Shown in pieces: positions 34,474-43,994 of a stretch of 64,000 nt of DNA (its first letter is position 1; each line of letters opens with the position of its first letter). The translations under genes and the position numbers were made by a program. Origin of the DNA: Alligator mississippiensis (Eukaryota > Chordata > Crocodylia > Alligatoridae); assembly GCF_030867095.1 (NCBI RefSeq), contig NC_081830.1:34393832-34457831 (forward strand), read 5' to 3'. A model generated the notes under the pieces. That model was not told where the DNA came from and made no database searches. It worked only from the letters and a program-made list of their open reading frames with translations.

Positions 34474-36742
34474 AGGGATAGAGAATCTGACACAAGTGAA
34501 TGAGTTCATCATCTTGGGTCTGACCAATGCCTGGTGGCTGCAGAAATTCCTCTTTGTACTGTTCATTAGACTGTATGTAGCCAGCCTGCTGGGGAATGGT
34601 GCCATCATGGTTCTGGTGATAGCTGAGACCAAGCTTCACACCCCTAGATATATCTTCTTGGGTAATCTCTCCTGCCTAGACATCTTTTATTCCACATTCA
34701 CTGTGCCCAAGATGCTGGCTGACTTCCATTCAGGACACCAGGCCAACTGATTCATAGGCTGCCTGGCCCAGCTCCAGTATTTCACTTCCTGGGCAGCAGC
34801 AAAGTTTTGCTGCTAGGTGTTATGGCCTATGATTGGTATGTGGCCATCAGAAACCCACTGTGGTATGCTGTGGTCATGAGCCAACAGGTCTGCTTACTCC
34901 TGGCACTAACCACCCGGAGCACTGGCTTCCTGCATGCCCTGATGCACTCAGTCATGACCTCTCAACTGCCCTTTTGTGATCCTAACCATGTCCATCACTT
35001 CTTCTGTGATATCAAACCCCTGGTGAATTTGGCTCGCAGCAGCACCCGCCTCAACCTCGTTTTACTCAATATTGTTACAAGGAGTATTGCACTGGGTCCT
35101 TGCGTCATGGGATCACTGCATAAGGGTGTGGTCCTCTGCATCCTGATGACATCCATCTGTCTGTCCTCAGTAGGGAAAGCCCAGGTGTAATTAAAGGTGC
35201 CTTAAGTGGGGGTTCCCTGAGTGATGTACTATCCGTCCGGTGCGGGACCCTGCCCCTCAACTCACCTGCCATAACTTGGTGTTATTAGATAAAGGGAGGG
35301 TTCAGTGGAGATCTTCTTCCTGGGGGGCCCCCATGGACAGTAGTACTCACATTTAGGGTACGATGTTCCACGGGGCTCTGCCTCCCCTATACCCCATCCA
35401 CTTGCCAACTGGATGGTGTGGATGTGGTCATGGTGTGATTTGGTCATGCTTGATCGACCGCTGCTTGCTTCAGCGCCTCTGAGTAGGGCGCTTTTGTCTT
35501 TGCACCTATTCTTCTTTTTTTTTTGTCAAAAGAAATAGAACTCTGGGGAGAAGAGGGGTGTGGAGTTGCCTCCTTCCTCCCAGCCTCCTACAGGGGGCTC
35601 AAACACCTCGCCTGCTCTGCCTGCTGGTGTCGAGCCAGCTGCGCTGCTCCTGTCTGCTGCAGGGGCCTCAGCATGTCTGGCACGCTCCACGCCAGCGTGC
35701 TCCCTCACCGCCTCTGACCCCTGGGTTCTAGTGGGGCTTTTAAATCTTCCCGCAGCAGCTGGAATGGCCACTGTGATTGGCTCAGCTTTTCCCCACCTGG
35801 GGAACAGATGATTAAACCACTGGCGTAATGCCAGCTTGCGCAGCTGCGGTTCCTGCTCCGGCTGCACCCCGGAAGCAAGTTTCCCCCACGGGGGGGGGGC
35901 TGTTTGTGGGGTTTTGGGCCCACAGGGACTGCCCTCTCCCCTTCAGGAGCCTGCAGGGGTGTCTCACTGCCACACCAGTTCAATTAGTCGGACTAGTATT
36001 TCCTCCTAATTCTCATCTGCCACGACTTCTGGGAGGGGTGGTGCTCACCTGGGTCTGAGTTTGACTGTAGGCATCCCTTGTGGGACTCAACTTCCAAAAA
36101 CAAGAGGAACAATAAAAAAAAAAAGGAAAAGAAAACTGTCTGGCATGCTCAGCTTCCCCCTTGCTCTCAGCACACTGGGGATTGTGATCCTTGCCACTGC
36201 TGCTTTTGCTGCATCCGGCTAATTGATGTGCCACCATGATAATTAATGAATTACTGCAGCAATTAACACACACTACAATTCCTGGTCTCCTTCAAGTTCT
36301 CAGACCAACTAGTCTGCCACCCCATTCCTCAGGATAAAGGCCTTTTGGGTTGGGTGGTCAGTGGGTCCACCTGGCCCGTATTCACTCTCTCTTTCCCTCT
36401 TCCCTCACTGATAAGTTGCCCAGCTGGAAATATCTCTTGGGGCATTGGAGAAGCCGATCCGGGTCACCTGCCAAACTGATAAAGCTGGCTTCAGGCACAC
36501 TGGGAGTTTTCTCCGCAGCATGGTGATGTTTCTTTCAGGTAATCTGTGGCTGGGGCCCTCGGGCTCCTGTGAAGAGGCACCATCAGCCTCATCACACCTT
36601 GCATGCTCACGCTCCTCTCCTACCTCTATATAATCATCTTCCTTCTCCTAAAAGTGCACTCATGGGAAAGTAGGAGTAAGGCTTTTTCCACTTGTGCATC
36701 CCACTTTATGGTGGTGTCCTTAATATATATTCCAGTGCTTAG
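34474..36742 (+). pseudogene. OR12D-like olfactory receptor pseudogene, twice interrupted
   Basis: Paralogue of the 22022 pseudogene. The N-terminal part, 34474-35105, reads IENLTQVNEFIILGLTN, then AETKLHTPRYIFLGNLSCLD, MAYDWYVAIRNP (DRY altered to DWY), HHFFCDIKPLVNLARSSTR and IALGPC. A distal part at 36597-36742 reads SYLYIIIFLLLKVHS and SKAFSTCASHFMVVS. A 1.49-kb insert lies between them and a hAT-like element terminates the gene at 36743; TM7 is not found beyond it. Other breaks: TGA at 34748-34750, a one-base shift near 34782, and no ATG at the expected start. Dead for a long time. Confidence 0.85.
35106..36596 (-). mobile_element. Unclassified LTR-like insert in OR pseudogene
   Basis: The insert is flanked by CCTTGCGT (35098-35105) and CCTTGCAT (36597-36604), which may be an imperfect target duplication. 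It is GC-richer than the surroundings. On the minus strand a CCAAT at 35776-35780 lies upstream of a TATA-like TTTAAAAG at 35737-35744, an arrangement like an LTR promoter. No retroviral gene is recognisable and clean TG...CA ends are not visible, so LTR identity is only suggested. It appears broken or partial. Confidence 0.4.
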
Positions 36743-37574
36743 TAGGGGTCTGCAAAATGGGCTGTATTTGATTTGGATTCAGCCCAAATTGGGGATAGTA
36801 ATTTGATTAATTGATTCAGATCACTGTCCCCAATTCAATTCAACTGAAGATTTGAAGCTGATTCGGAAAATCAGCGATTTGGCCACAGACACAGCTTTAA
36901 ATGTTTTTTCTACGTACCTCAAGGTACCAGGCATGGCTTGTGAATGCTACAATGGTGGGGTGGATGGAGTGTCCTACAGGAACATGGGGTGGGGAGGGGG
37001 GAGGCCCGCGTGCTCGGTGGCGAACCCAGAAGTGGACTGGAAGTACTTATGACCCACTTCTGGGTCTGCCGATAGGTGTGCAGGGGATCCCCCCGCCCCT
37101 CCCCTGGCTCAGCGATTGGCCATGGGGGGACCCTGGGTGCCCCTCCAGACCCAGGAGGCACCAGTCACTGAGTTGGGGTGCACCCCCCTCCCCCCGCACA
37201 CTCCCCAGTGGACCTGGAAGTTGACTGGAAGTGTTTCTGGTCCGCTTCTAGGTTTGCTGCTGAGCACGCTCCTGTGGGATGCTCCCCCTGTGCAGGATCC
37301 CCCCGTGCTCCTGTGGGATGCTCCATCCACCCCACCATCGCAGCATTCACGAGCTGCCTGGTACCTTGGGGTATGTAGAAAAAACATTTAAAGCTGTGTC
37401 TGTCTGAATTGTCAAATCTTTCCAAATCTTCCTGAGTCAATTTGCAGGGTTCCGATTCAATTTGGAGAGATTAAAGGGTCTCCTGATTTGATTCAGAGAT
37501 TTGGCCACCAAATTGGGCTGAATCTCTGTCAAATCAAATCAGAGATTGAAGTTTCATACAGCCCTAGTGTTTAG
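36735..37574. mobile_element. Palindromic hAT-like element, copy b
   Basis: Spans 36743-37566 (824 bases), flanked by GTGCTTAG and GTGTTTAG (eight bases, one mismatch). Ends are TAGGGGTCTGCAAAATGG and, on the complement, TAGGGCTGTATGAAACTTC. Long inverted arms go well beyond the ends: ACAGCTTTAAATGTTTTTTC, CCTCAAGGTACCAGGC and GGTGGGGTGGATGGAG on the left recur complemented on the right around 37330-37400. The core is GC-rich with CTTCTGGGTC-type words. No transposase. It truncates the OR12D-like pseudogene. Confidence 0.85.
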
Positions 37575-37973
37575 CTTGTTTGTAGTTCAGGAACTAAGAA
37601 ACCTTTGATTCGTTGGTTCGGATCACTTGGGAAATAATAAATGTATAAAAAATTCCATTGATATGTATAGAAATGTACACAATGGGAAAATGTATCTGAA
37701 TGATCTGGTATTTGAATGAGAGCAACAATTTGGTGTGTAATGCAAGATCCAGAATACCACCTAGGTATTACCAATTTTTCTTTTACTCCAAAACTGTGTT
37801 GAGTTGGAACAGTGAACAGGGTTCAATATTTATTTGTATTACTAATGAGAGACCAGTTCACTAGAAAAACTCACAGAGAGAACACTTAGAGTTTAAAAAA
37901 AGTCTTGTTTAATAACAGAGCTTCTCTTTAAAATGTGCTTGATTTGTCTAGCTGCTCCATGTGCTCACCCTAT
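37575..37973. other. Intergenic, no gene seen
   Basis: AT-rich spacer between copy b and the 3' end of the minus-strand OR. No OR sequence resumes after copy b. Confidence 0.4.
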
Positions 37974-38888
37974 TTAGCCAAAAACATTTCCCAAAGCCCT
38001 TTTCACTTCTTGGTTTCTCAGGCTGTATATGACAGGATTCAGCATGGGTGTTAAAATGCTGTAAATCGTGGAGATGAACTTGTCCTGATCCTCTGAGTTC
38101 TGTGTGGTGGGTTTCAGGTACCTAAATAAAATTGGTCCATAATACAGGATAACTACTGTCAAATGGGAAGAGCAAATTGAGAAAGCTTTGCGTTTTCCTT
38201 CCACTGACTGAAGTCTCAGGATGGTAGAGATGATACGAACATAAGAACTCAGTGTGATGAGAAAAGCCCCTCCCCACAGTGATATACCAACAGTGAAAAT
38301 CACCATCTTATTGGTAAAAGGGTCACTGCATGAGAGCTTGAACAGCTGGGGGAGCTCACAGCTGAAGTGGTTAATTATACTAGGCCCACAGAATTGTAAG
38401 TCCGTCATAAGTAGAGTGTTCAGCAAGGAATAGAAAAACCCAGTTATCCATGCACTACATGCCAGCTGGACATGAACCCAACCTTTCATGACTGCAGCAT
38501 AATGCAAAGGTTGGCATATGGCTATATACCGATCATAAGCCATTGCTGTAAGTATTAACCCCTCAGCTGTAGCAAAGAAAACAAAGAAGAACACTTGTGT
38601 GATGCAGCCACTGAATGAAATAGTCTTTCTCTCCACCAAGAAGGTCTGCAACATCTTTGGGATTGTGACTGAGGAATAACAGATATCAATAAAAGATAAA
38701 TTTCCCAAGAAGAAGTACATAGGAGTGTGTAGGTGTGGGTCAGCCTGTATCACCAGCATGATAACTATGTTCCCCAGGAGGGTGATGATATAAATAGCTA
38801 AAACCATCAAAAAGAGGAGAACCTGCATATGTGAAGAAGTGGAGAATCCTAGGAGAATAAACTCACTCACTGTGGTTTGATTAACCAT
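37974..38888 (-). CDS. Olfactory receptor, class II, intact
   Basis: A complete 304-residue seven-transmembrane odorant receptor. The signatures are all present: NQT glycosylation site (3-5), LLGN in TM1 (37-40), HTPMYFFLGNLS (54-65), MAYDRYIAICQP (116-127), FCGPS and HFSCELP in the second loop, KAFSICSSH (234-242, TCSSH slightly changed) and PMLNPVIYSLRNQE (281-294). I start at the ATG at 38888; two GTG codons and then an in-frame TAA lie upstream, so no earlier ATG is possible. A good splice acceptor lies 26 bases upstream. It is the only gene here with both an intact N-terminus and intact body. Subfamily not certain; TM5 and TM3 wording differ from the 11-like and 12D-like genes. Confidence 0.93.
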   Translation of the reverse strand: MVNQTTVSEFILLGFSTSSHMQVLLFLMVLAIYIITLLGNIVIMLVIQADPHLHTPMYFFLGNLSFIDICYSSVTIPKMLQTFLVERKTISFSGCITQVFFFVFFATAEGLILTAMAYDRYIAICQPLHYAAVMKGWVHVQLACSAWITGFFYSLLNTLLMTDLQFCGPSIINHFSCELPQLFKLSCSDPFTNKMVIFTVGISLWGGAFLITLSSYVRIISTILRLQSVEGKRKAFSICSSHLTVVILYYGPILFRYLKPTTQNSEDQDKFISTIYSILTPMLNPVIYSLRNQEVKRALGNVFG

Positions 38889-38914
38889 CACCACTGTTTC
38901 ATAAGTTCTTTATT

Positions 38915-38935
38915 CTGCAAGTGAAAAAAACAAGC
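38915..38935 (-). promoter_or_regulatory. Probable 3' splice site of the minus-strand OR exon
   Basis: On the minus strand the sequence TTGTTTTTTTCACTTGCAG precedes AATAAAG. The pyrimidine tract plus CAG fits a vertebrate acceptor, and OR coding exons normally have an upstream noncoding exon. Confidence 0.55.
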
Positions 38936-39545
38936 TAGAAACATTTTCCTTTTTCAATGTGTGTAGTGAAAATGTTGCTTTTATTCCTATTGCTATTCTT
39001 ATTGTTATTACTGTTGTTGTTATTACTGACAATGATGGTAACTAATGCTTCTTTTAATTTGTGTTTAAGATGTTCCATATCAGAAAATATAATGGCTCAT
39101 AATCTGGTAAAAATAATATACTACATGATAAATAATGCTGTTCATTCAGTAGAACAATTTCAGATTCACACCAATATTTTTAGAGCCACATGGGACCCAA
39201 CTTATGTGTTTCTTCAAGTTCAGATGCAGCCCCAAATGAACAAAATTAGGATGTTTCTAACTTTCTATGTTATAGTCCAACATTATTAAGATAGCAAACA
39301 TTGGAGGTATCCACCATTTAATTCTGAGGCTCTTCCTATGATATAGTTGACTAGTTCACTTCAGATGTCAAAAGTTACTCTCTCTCTAAAAACTCCTGTT
39401 GTGACTATCGTTGACTACAAATAATTATGTTATGTTTGTTTCTCTTGATTTTTTTATTGAAATTATCCATGGAAACAATGGCCAGTGCATTAAAAAACAA
39501 AACACTTGAAAACTGAAAGGGTGTGTGCATGTGTGTGTGTGTGGA
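38936..39545. other. AT-rich 5' flank of the minus-strand OR
   Basis: Contains a run of TTATTGTTATTACTG-type trinucleotide-like sequence at 38980-39035, read as poly-Leu in one frame. GT repeats lie at 39520-39543. No gene. Confidence 0.4.
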
Positions 39546-40029
39546 TTTACTCAAATCCAAGATAAGTCCTCTCCATCACTATGAGGGGAAAAAGCCTTAT
39601 CTTGGATTCAAGTACTGGCCTGGGGCAGGCTGTGGCTCAGCTCCAGATTTGGGATTAATCGTTTGGCAGGGGAGGGGGCTTGCAGTCAAGGAAGTGTGGG
39701 AGAGACCATGCGGTGCGGGAGTTGGGGGAGGAGGCAAGAGCAGCAGGGAACAGATGGGCACATGGTGGGTGGCAGGCACTGGGGGTGGGAAGCAAGTGAT
39801 GGGGGGGCACAGAGGGGCAAGGGGAAGATGGGACCATGTATGGCGGTCAAGCTCTTTGCCCTCTACCACTGTGTTCTCTGCCACAGCAATGGGGCAGAAG
39901 AATTTAAGATGACCTTCCATTAATTAGGTTCTATGCATTGAAAATTATAACACATTTATAATTTTCCATCCATAAAATCTAATTACTGAGGGGGGCATCT
40001 AAAATTCAGTTGCCTTGGATTCAGGTAAA
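39546..40029. mobile_element. Short inverted-repeat element with internal foldback
   Basis: The ends are TTTACTCAAATCCAAGATAA (from 39546) and, on the complement, TTTACCTGAATCCAAGGCAA (to 40029). A further inverted copy of the left end, CTTATCTTGGATTCAAGTA, lies at about 39597-39616, so the left side alone can fold into a stem of about 19 pairs around a loop of roughly 30 bases. The interior is G-rich. The duplication may be TA or TAA, suggesting mariner- or Harbinger-type origin. No transposase. Confidence 0.65.
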
Positions 40030-40265
40030 TAATGGTACATAAATTGCAGATAAAAGCTAAAGTTTTCATTTGAAGTCCTTAAAGAATACGTTAATTCAGC
40101 ATGAAAATCTGCTGAAAACTTTTACAAATCTCTTCCCCCCACCTTCCAAAGAAAAAAAAGATTGTTACATTCTAGTTTTTTAAAAATGTAGATTTTAGGT
40201 GCTTTCCCCACCACAACAGATAAAAAAAAAAAAATTCCCTTAAGAAAACCAATGTATTCCATGGA

Positions 40266-41089
40266 CATTCTAGGAGGGCTGTGTGAAGCTTTGGTCGCTG
40301 ATTCAACTTGGAGCAGATTTGGCCTTATTCAGTGGCTGAATCTCCGAATCTGAATCAAATTAGGAGACCCTTTAATTTCTCTGAATTGAATCGGAACCCT
40401 CCAAGTTGATTAAGAAAGAGTCAGAAAAATTCAACGATTTGGACATAGACTCAGCTTTAAATGTTTTTACTACGTACCTCTAGGTACCAGGTGGTTCGTG
40501 AATGCTGAGATGGTAGGGCAGATGAAACATCCCACAGGAGCATGGGGGGTCCCCAGCATGCTTGGCAGCAGACACAAAAGTGGACCAGAAGCACTTCTGG
40601 TCCACTTCTGGGTCCACCAGGGAGCATGCGGGGGGCCCCCTGCACCCCACTTGGCTCAGCAATTGGTGTCTCCTCAGTCTGTGGTCCCCCTGCAGCCAAT
40701 TGCCAAGCTGGGGTGTATGTGTGCGGGGGTGGGGAGGGAGCCGGGGGGACAACGTACTTGGCAGTGGACCTAGAAGTGGACTGGTCTGGGTTTTCTGCTG
40801 AGCATGCGGGGGGCCTCTGCACACTCCTGTGGAACACTCCATCCGTCCCACCATCGCAGCTTTCACAAGCTGTGCCTGGTACCTCGAGGAATGTAGAAAA
40901 AACATTTAAATCTGTGTCTATGGCCGAATCGCTGATTCTCCAAATCAGCATCAGATCTTCAGATTTGGATTTGGCTGAATTCAATTGGGACAGTGATCCA
41001 AATCAATTAATAGAATTATTGCCCTCCGATTCAGGCTGAATCCAAATCTGAATCGAATAGGGCCCATTTTGCATACCCATACATTCTAG
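40266..41089. mobile_element. Palindromic hAT-like element, copy c
   Basis: Spans 40274-41081 (808 bases) between perfect CATTCTAG repeats (40266-40273, 41082-41089). The left end is GAGGGCTGTGTGAAGC; the right end, complemented, is TATGGGTATGCAAAATGGGC, matching the left end of copy b, so c is inserted in the opposite orientation. It has the same long inverted arms as b, with TTTAAATGTTTTTACTACG and its complement near 40895. No transposase. The perfect duplication suggests it is younger than b. Confidence 0.88.
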
Positions 41090-42862
41090 TATGTACTCAT
41101 TGTTAGTCTAGGGTAAAGTACAAAAATTACATGGTGGTATGCAACAAATATCAGTTAAACGTATTTATAAAAAGTAGAACTGGAGCCTTTTAATAGTATT
41201 AACCCCATCTTTTCAAACCAGAGGTATTTGATTTTTCTTTTGTTTTAGTTTTACTTTACAATCATTTAAAAATGAACTCAAAATTGAAGTGAAATATTTG
41301 TCTATTACATCCAAGTAGCTTGACTGAACTTTTAATAGGACATTCTGAAAAATCAAAATTGTGCTTCAATTTGAAATAATGGAAAGATTCAGGTGGAAAA
41401 CATACTATTTATCACCAGGTTATCTATCAATCAATCTTATAATTTGATGACTTCTTTGAATTAGTATAAGTTTCTGATTGCCTAATATAAAACTGAAGAA
41501 ATTGAAGCAATAAAAATTATCAAACTGTATACATTTCTGTCTACCTGTTTGGTTTTCTTAATGTAGTCTTACAATTCAATGTTTCTATAACTTGGATATG
41601 ATTACTCAGGGTGGTATTCAACAGACTTCTACACGATATCTGAGAGGAGGGATGTGAAAGCAGAAGAAAGGAAAGGGAAGTACAAATGGAGGAAAAAGAT
41701 AATGGAGAAAAAAAGTACATATTCTCAGTGTATTCAAAAGGTTATATTGCACTTGTGATAATTTGGTTCTCTATTGCACAGAAACATAGGGATACATGCT
41801 ACTATAGCAACTTTAAAAAGTCACTCAGTCACTGACCTGATTTCCTCAGGGTGCCAGATTGCCTCTTAAACATGGTTTTAAAGTCACCTCATTTCATATG
41901 TATTTATGAAAATATACATGTTAGACAAAACAAAAATTCCCATAAACCTATTTTTATAACATAAATATTTAAATGTTTGTCACAAGTAAATCTGTAAACA
42001 CCAGTTGTATTTTACAACCTCTGTAACTTTAGGAACAGCAGCATATAGAACGTCATATATCAAAGCCCTATGTTGTACATTTTTTTCTCTCTCCCTAACA
42101 CACATGCTTTCCATCCATGCCTCTCTCACACACATGGGCACTCGCATACCCATACAAAGTTTTCTTTCTGTTTCTATATCTCTAATCTGGCATTGTTTTT
42201 GTGTCTGTCATAAGCAAAACTGTTGAATGATACAATGCAATATGAATTTATAATATGAGATACTTTGTTCAAGAAAAGTATGTAAAATGTTTTAGTAAGT
42301 ATTAAACAGCAACTGCCATTGTGAATTTTAAAAATAGAAATAATCTATTCCATTTTTTAAAATGATTTTTTATGCCACATAATAATTTTGCACATATAAT
42401 GCACCACTACTGCTATGTTATATGACATAAGGTTAAAAGATAAAAATAAAACCTATACAATATAATGTTATATTATATTACAAATGATCCCACACTAACT
42501 AGCTGTAGTTGCTATGACATGAAAATAGCTCACCTTTTGCTATATAAAATGTAGTATGTTTTCCTCCCATTCAATTCAGGATGGAAATATAAATGCAAAT
42601 TATCTTCTTCAGCTGCATCAGCAACAGAGTGTAAGGTGAAAAAGAGAGAGGGAGATTTGTTTCAATTCATTTTAGCATGACATACAACTTAAAGAACAAA
42701 AACATAGGGTTGGCCATTTTTGTTTCCTAACTTTGCAAAAAGTTATCAAATGGAAAAAAATTAAACATATGAATATTTCACTCTTCTTCAATAGAGCAAT
42801 GCTTTAGCTTAAATCCATGCACAATACCCTCATAAAGGTGGAACTCTATAAATAAATTCAAA
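41090..42862. other. AT-rich intergenic, no gene seen
   Basis: Strongly AT-rich, with short A and T runs; no repeat family or gene recognised. Confidence 0.45.
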
Positions 42863-43420
42863 TACAGGCAGTCCTGGACTTACAATGTTTCAAGCTACAA
42901 TGTTTTTCATTTACAACCTTTATAAATGGACACCATTTCAACTTTATGATGTCAGTTTTGACTTTACAACACTTAATCTGATGTGATGCCATACCAACGA
43001 ACAGATTCACTGAATCACTCATCTCCCTGGAGAACATCTGTGCAAACTTCGTTGGACACTTTCTTTAAGAAAGCAGACAAGGCTCCAAAAAAACCTGCAG
43101 CCAAGGCCATTGAGAAGACTCCAACCAAGAGCCCTTCAAAAAGTCTAACAAAGCCATCTCAAAGAAGTCCTTCCAAATCAATGTGATTGCTATTTACAAT
43201 ACAAATACATTAATGTAGCTATATTACTCATCTATAATTGATCGAGTACAAAATTCTGGGGTATTTTTGGAGAAAATAGGGTATCGGGTCTTGGTTCAGG
43301 GACCAATCCCCCATTTATAACATTGTTTCTTATGAGAAAATTGGTTCTGAGTTGCAATGTTTCAACTTAAGGCATGGTTTTCAGGAACCAATTGTGTCGT
43401 AAGTCCAAGGACTGCCTGTA
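42863..43420 (+). mobile_element. Tigger/pogo-like DNA element, internally deleted
   Basis: Spans 42865-43418 with TA on both sides, as expected for Tc1/mariner/pogo. Ends are CAGGCAGTCCTGGACTTAC and, complemented, CAGGCAGTCCTTGGACTTAC. Further inward both sides repeat a CAATGTTTCAA word. The middle keeps only the tail of a transposase gene. Length is 554 bases, so it is non-autonomous, moved in trans or a deletion derivative. Confidence 0.85.
42983..43186 (+). pseudogene. Pogo-type transposase C-terminal remnant with PIP-box-like motif
   Basis: About 60 codons are open to a TGA at 43184. The reading has QTSLDTFFKK, which fits the PCNA-interacting consensus Q-x-x-hydrophobic-x-x-F-F, then a Lys/Pro/Ser-rich tail with repeated KSPSKS- and TKSPS-like units. 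A C-terminal PCNA-binding peptide is known in pogo-family transposases. The catalytic DDE and DNA-binding domains are absent. There is no clear start codon for this scrap. Confidence 0.65.
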
Positions 43421-43495
43421 TTACTAAAGACACATTCATTAAGTTGAAGCAAAATAGGAACAGGTAACATTTCATAATAATTTGAATTAACATGC

Positions 43496-43614
43496 ATGTA
43501 TTGTGGTGGTGTTGAAGTTATGTTACTACCATGTGGTCCTGGAAATAAGCAAGAGGTAAGGATTTTTGTAGGTAATAGCTTTTATTGGATCAATCGCATG
43601 GTTGGGATATACAT
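43496..43614 (+). repeat. Dispersed repeat family, copy 2
   Basis: Shares with 5152-5275 and 53700-53880 the words TGGTCCTGGAAATA, CAAGAGGTAAGGATTTTTGTAGG, split across substitutions, then ATAGCTTTTATTGGATCAA. The start is less well preserved than in the other copies. Confidence 0.5.
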
Positions 43615-43912
43615 ACATACATTATTATTGTTATCTGTCATTGAGGTTAACAGTTTTTCCTCAAAAAGGATTAAACAAAATAAAAGGGTTTGGCTGTCTG
43701 ATTTACTTGCCTATATTACATACTCATCTGTAGAAACTAGCAGTATCAAGGTAGGGGAAACTATCCTGAAGGATGTATCAACATTTAGGAGTGGCATTGT
43801 GATCCCAACAAAAAAACCCAAACAATTCCAGAAAGGCATTAAAAACCTAAAAATAGGTACTTGAAGTTTTAAACCACCGATTTAACATATATACCTGTTT
43901 CCATCATATTCA

Positions 43913-43993
<81 letters not shown>

Positions 43994-43994
43994 T
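43913..43994. repeat. (CT)n then (TA)n microsatellite
   Basis: About 40 bases of CT dinucleotides run directly into about 35 bases of TA dinucleotides with one CA. A compound microsatellite, likely length-variable. Confidence 0.95.

Noticed and set aside
38889-38894. Earlier start (two GTG codons) for the minus-strand OR
   Set aside because: These are GTG, not ATG. The first in-frame ATG is at 38888, giving the expected MVNQT start.
43913-43994. Tandem repeat considered as a CRISPR-like array
   Set aside because: It is a plain dinucleotide microsatellite with no spacers, in vertebrate-type DNA.
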